This document shows, piece after piece, positions 19,419-21,339 of a stretch of DNA of 21,339 nucleotides (its first letter is position 1; every line of letters begins with the position of its first letter). The DNA comes from an uncultured bacterium (GTDB lineage Bacteria; Patescibacteriota; Minisyncoccia; Moranbacterales; GWC2-37-73). The translations under genes and the position numbers were made by a program. The stretch covers positions 1 to 21,339 of the forward strand of contig CAIPMZ010000010.1 in assembly GCA_903866285.1 (NCBI GenBank). The letters are read 5' to 3'. Below the pieces are notes generated by a model. The model was given only the letters and a program-made list of their open reading frames with translations, had not been told where the DNA came from and ran no database searches.

Positions 19419-20489
19419 ATGAAAAACACGCTTAAAAAATTTAACCTTAATCCGCGCACAGTTATTTTAGCTGCTCTTTTTGGCTTGGCTTTTTTTCTGC
19501 TTGGCTTTTCAAAATTCAGAACTTACAAAAGCGAGGTAACTATTCTAGCTATTCCCAAATCAGCCGTAGCGACTAAACAGAAAGACCAAATTATAAATAA
19601 TATTGTGCAACTTTCGAAGTCGCTGGCTTTTTATGACCGGCTCCTAAAAGATAATCCTGCTTTTCAGGACTCTTCCGCAGGAGAAAGGCCAGAGATACGA
19701 AAACAAGTTTGGAATGAAATGCTCTCAATTGAACAAATTGAAGAAAAAAGTTCAACTATCGTCTTTTCAATTTCAAGCAGCAACGACGGTAGCGCTGATT
19801 TGGTAGCGACCAAGACTGCTCGTGCAATTTTTGATGTAACTAGCGCTTATTATAATATTAAGGACGATCTTGACCTGCGAATTATTGATGGCCCAATTAC
19901 AAAGACAACCGTGACTGGTTGGCCTTGGCTGGTTTTAATTAGTATTATCCTGGGTAGCTCAGTGGCAGTTTTAATTGAAAAAATTATAACGCTGGAAAGA
20001 AAGACGGTTGGACTACCAGATATTTTTAAAAATAATCCGCTTCGAAAGCTAAATCAAAAGAAGACAGCTACCGAGCCAATGCCCTTAGAAGCTTTGGAAA
20101 ATTTATACGAAGCTGAAACTACGCCAGAAACTTTAATTACAAGGCAACCAGCGCTAGCTGTTGAGCCAAGAGAAATACCTGCAATTGAAAAACCTGCGCA
20201 ACCACAAACTCTTGCAAAAGAAGTTAAGCATTTACAAGAAATTGTGAGCCGCAATGTTTATCCAAATTTTCCCGAAATGCCTGTGCACAATATCGGCGAG
20301 AAAGCGACTGCCCCAAGCAACTTGCCAATTGGTGATTTTGATTTTAGTTTTGGGCCAATGGTTGAAAGTGAGCCTACCTTAAAAGAAGAGGTAGTTGAGG
20401 AAGTTGTCCCAGCCGTAGCAAAGATTCACGAACCAACGCCTGAGGAACTCAAGGAAAGATTAAATCAATTGTTGAAAGGCGAAATCTAA
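19419..20489 (+). CDS. Wzz-like polysaccharide co-polymerase domain protein
   Basis: A 356-aa protein. A short basic N-terminus precedes TM1 (about 14-31). An extracytoplasmic alpha/beta loop runs about 32-165, and TM2 (about 167-188, GWPWLVLISI) follows. The layout of two helices around a loop beginning YKSEVTILAIP is that of Wzz/chain-length regulators, which control the length of exported polysaccharide. The cytoplasmic tail of about 165 residues is Glu/Pro-rich and probably disordered, with no Walker motif, so it is not a BY-kinase fusion. The tail ends in a short helix, PTPEELKERLNQLL. Context between a GT4 and a DUF4012 protein supports an envelope polysaccharide role. The family call rests on topology and position, not on a diagnostic motif. 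No SD precedes the ATG; a repeat element does. Confidence 0.6.
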   Translation: MKNTLKKFNLNPRTVILAALFGLAFFLLGFSKFRTYKSEVTILAIPKSAVATKQKDQIINNIVQLSKSLAFYDRLLKDNPAFQDSSAGERPEIRKQVWNEMLSIEQIEEKSSTIVFSISSSNDGSADLVATKTARAIFDVTSAYYNIKDDLDLRIIDGPITKTTVTGWPWLVLISIILGSSVAVLIEKIITLERKTVGLPDIFKNNPLRKLNQKKTATEPMPLEALENLYEAETTPETLITRQPALAVEPREIPAIEKPAQPQTLAKEVKHLQEIVSRNVYPNFPEMPVHNIGEKATAPSNLPIGDFDFSFGPMVESEPTLKEEVVEEVVPAVAKIHEPTPEELKERLNQLLKGEI

Positions 20490-20492
20490 TTT

Positions 20493-20612
20493 CATAGAGC
20501 ATAGAACATAAAACACCTAACATAAAAAGCAAGCAAGACGTTGGAGGCTAAGCCTCCGTGCTACCACGACTCTTTTAAAACACTAAGAGGCTTGTAGGGC
20601 TTGCTAGTTCAG
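20493..20612. repeat. Composite intergenic repeat with nested inverted repeats
   Basis: The region opens with an AGCATAGAACATAAAACA string like the one after the sortase gene. AGCAAGC (20528-20534) and GCTTGCT (20599-20605) then enclose the perfect hairpin GGAGGCT-A-AGCCTCC (20543-20557) and a CTCTT/AAGAG stem (20570-20589). The cruciform-like layout fits an interspersed repeat and may also slow or end transcription from the Wzz-like gene. Confidence 0.5.
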
Positions 20613-20624
20613 TAGCTACCTTCT

Positions 20625-21339
20625 ATGAAAAATCGAACTCTAAAATTTTGGCTGATTTTCTGGACACTTGCCGGAATTTTTTTGGTGGGTTGGTTTTTCT
20701 TTTGGAATATTAGGAACAGGGGACTGGGCGAAACAGTTTCGGAAATTATCGGAATTTTTCCAATTGAAAGCGTGCAGAAAAAGCAATTTCAAGCCTTGGC
20801 AGTTTTAGGCGGTCAGTTTCTAGCGCTAGATAATCAAGAAAAAACGCTTTTAGTTTTATTTCAAAATAATCTAGAGCTTCGTCCGGGTGGAGGATTTATT
20901 GGGGCTTTCGCGATCGTTAAATTAAAAGGCGGAAAAATTGTTTCCATGGAAACTCAAGATCTTTCTAATTTTGACGGGCAAATTCCGAATACTGTTGCGC
21001 CACCTTACCCTATGCGAGAATTGGGCTACGTTGATTTTTGGAAGATGCGCGATAGTAATTTTTCGCCTGATTTTGAAACTAACGCCAAACAAGCTTTAGA
21101 CTTTTACTACCTGGGTGGTGGTAGTCAGCAATTCGATGGCGTGGTTGGAATTACCGCTAATATGCTGACCTCGATTTTAAAAATTACCGGCCCAATTCAA
21201 GTCGAAGGTTATCCGGGAACTTATAAGAGCGAAGACGCAATTATTTCGCTGGAATACCAAGTTGAAAAAGCTTTCGAGGAGCAGGGGATTTCCAGGGAAA
21301 AGCGGAAATCAGTCATGAGCGCCCTGGGTAGTGAGATCG
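20625..21339 (+). CDS. DUF4012 membrane protein, 3' partial
   Basis: The first 238 codons of a gene that runs off the window. An N-terminal membrane helix lies at about 8-29. A membrane-proximal segment is followed by the conserved DUF4012 region: QNNLELRPGGGFIGAFAIV (near 79-97), DFWKMRDSNFSPDF, FDGVVGITANML and ITGPIQVEGYPGTY. DUF4012 proteins are common in Patescibacteria and Actinobacteria. Many lie beside glycosyltransferases and polysaccharide export genes, and their biochemical role is not established. Here the gene follows a GT4 and a Wzz-like gene, in line with that association. The ATG is the first in frame at the expected N-terminal anchor and has no clear SD. No in-frame stop occurs before the edge. 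Confidence 0.85.
   Translation, partial: MKNRTLKFWLIFWTLAGIFLVGWFFFWNIRNRGLGETVSEIIGIFPIESVQKKQFQALAVLGGQFLALDNQEKTLLVLFQNNLELRPGGGFIGAFAIVKLKGGKIVSMETQDLSNFDGQIPNTVAPPYPMRELGYVDFWKMRDSNFSPDFETNAKQALDFYYLGGGSQQFDGVVGITANMLTSILKITGPIQVEGYPGTYKSEDAIISLEYQVEKAFEEQGISREKRKSVMSALGSEI

Noticed and set aside
1..21339. TGA recoded as Gly or Trp, known in some CPR lineages
   Set aside because: TGA is used as the stop of the 277-aa gene, and no conserved domain contains an in-frame TGA.
1..21339. tRNA, rRNA or tmRNA genes
   Set aside because: No cloverleaf with a TTCRA arm or rRNA-like segment was noticed by eye. A tRNAscan/Infernal run would settle it.

Overview
The window looks like a chromosomal segment of a Patescibacteria (Candidate Phyla Radiation, CPR)-like bacterium. 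The evidence is an A+T-rich genome, a DUF4012 membrane protein at the right edge, LPXTG surface proteins with a small membrane sortase that carries Ca-binding loops, several unrecognisable secreted or membrane proteins, and mostly SD-poor start regions. The standard genetic code appears to be used: TGA serves as a stop and no reading frame needs it as sense. No finer taxonomic placement can be supported. All genes read on the plus strand.

Layout. (1) 2-6855: a type I restriction-modification module. The R-subunit frame is fused at its 5' end to a glycosyltransferase family 2 fragment. A combined HsdM-HsdS protein and a coiled-coil DUF2130 protein follow. (2) 6856-7270: a palindrome-rich scar with a decayed Bro-N/antirepressor remnant, and the promoter of the next gene. 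(3) 7271-11954: clpB, a polytopic membrane protein and an HtrA/PDZ-like protein that has lost the catalytic His and Ser. (4) 12091-17793: a cell-surface locus. An LPATG protein, a sortase, a collagen-like LPSTG protein, a large secreted protein and a single-pass membrane protein follow one another. Three of these products share the same N-terminal Asn/Ser/Thr-rich module ending in tandem ATGGN units. Their genes share a promoter design: TTGACA, 17 bp, then an extended TGn -10. (5) 17469-18229: 761 bp with no confident gene. It is rich in RNA-like structure, including two hairpins with different stems and an identical 12-nt loop, terminators, two promoters and dispersed repeats. (6) 18230-21339: an envelope polysaccharide region with a GT4 glycosyltransferase, a Wzz-like two-TM protein and the start of a DUF4012 protein.

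How it may work together. The sortase at 12864-13727 probably anchors its two flanking LPXTG substrates. The shared N-terminal module suggests that these proteins and the 420-aa secreted protein take part in one surface structure. The ClpB and pseudo-HtrA genes next door concern proteostasis. The hsd module looks like an acquired defence island inserted in, or recombined with, a glycosyltransferase locus.

Most worth checking: the identical-loop hairpin cluster (17552-17632), the shared-module sortase locus, the GT2-HsdR junction near position 211, and the dead HtrA-like protease.
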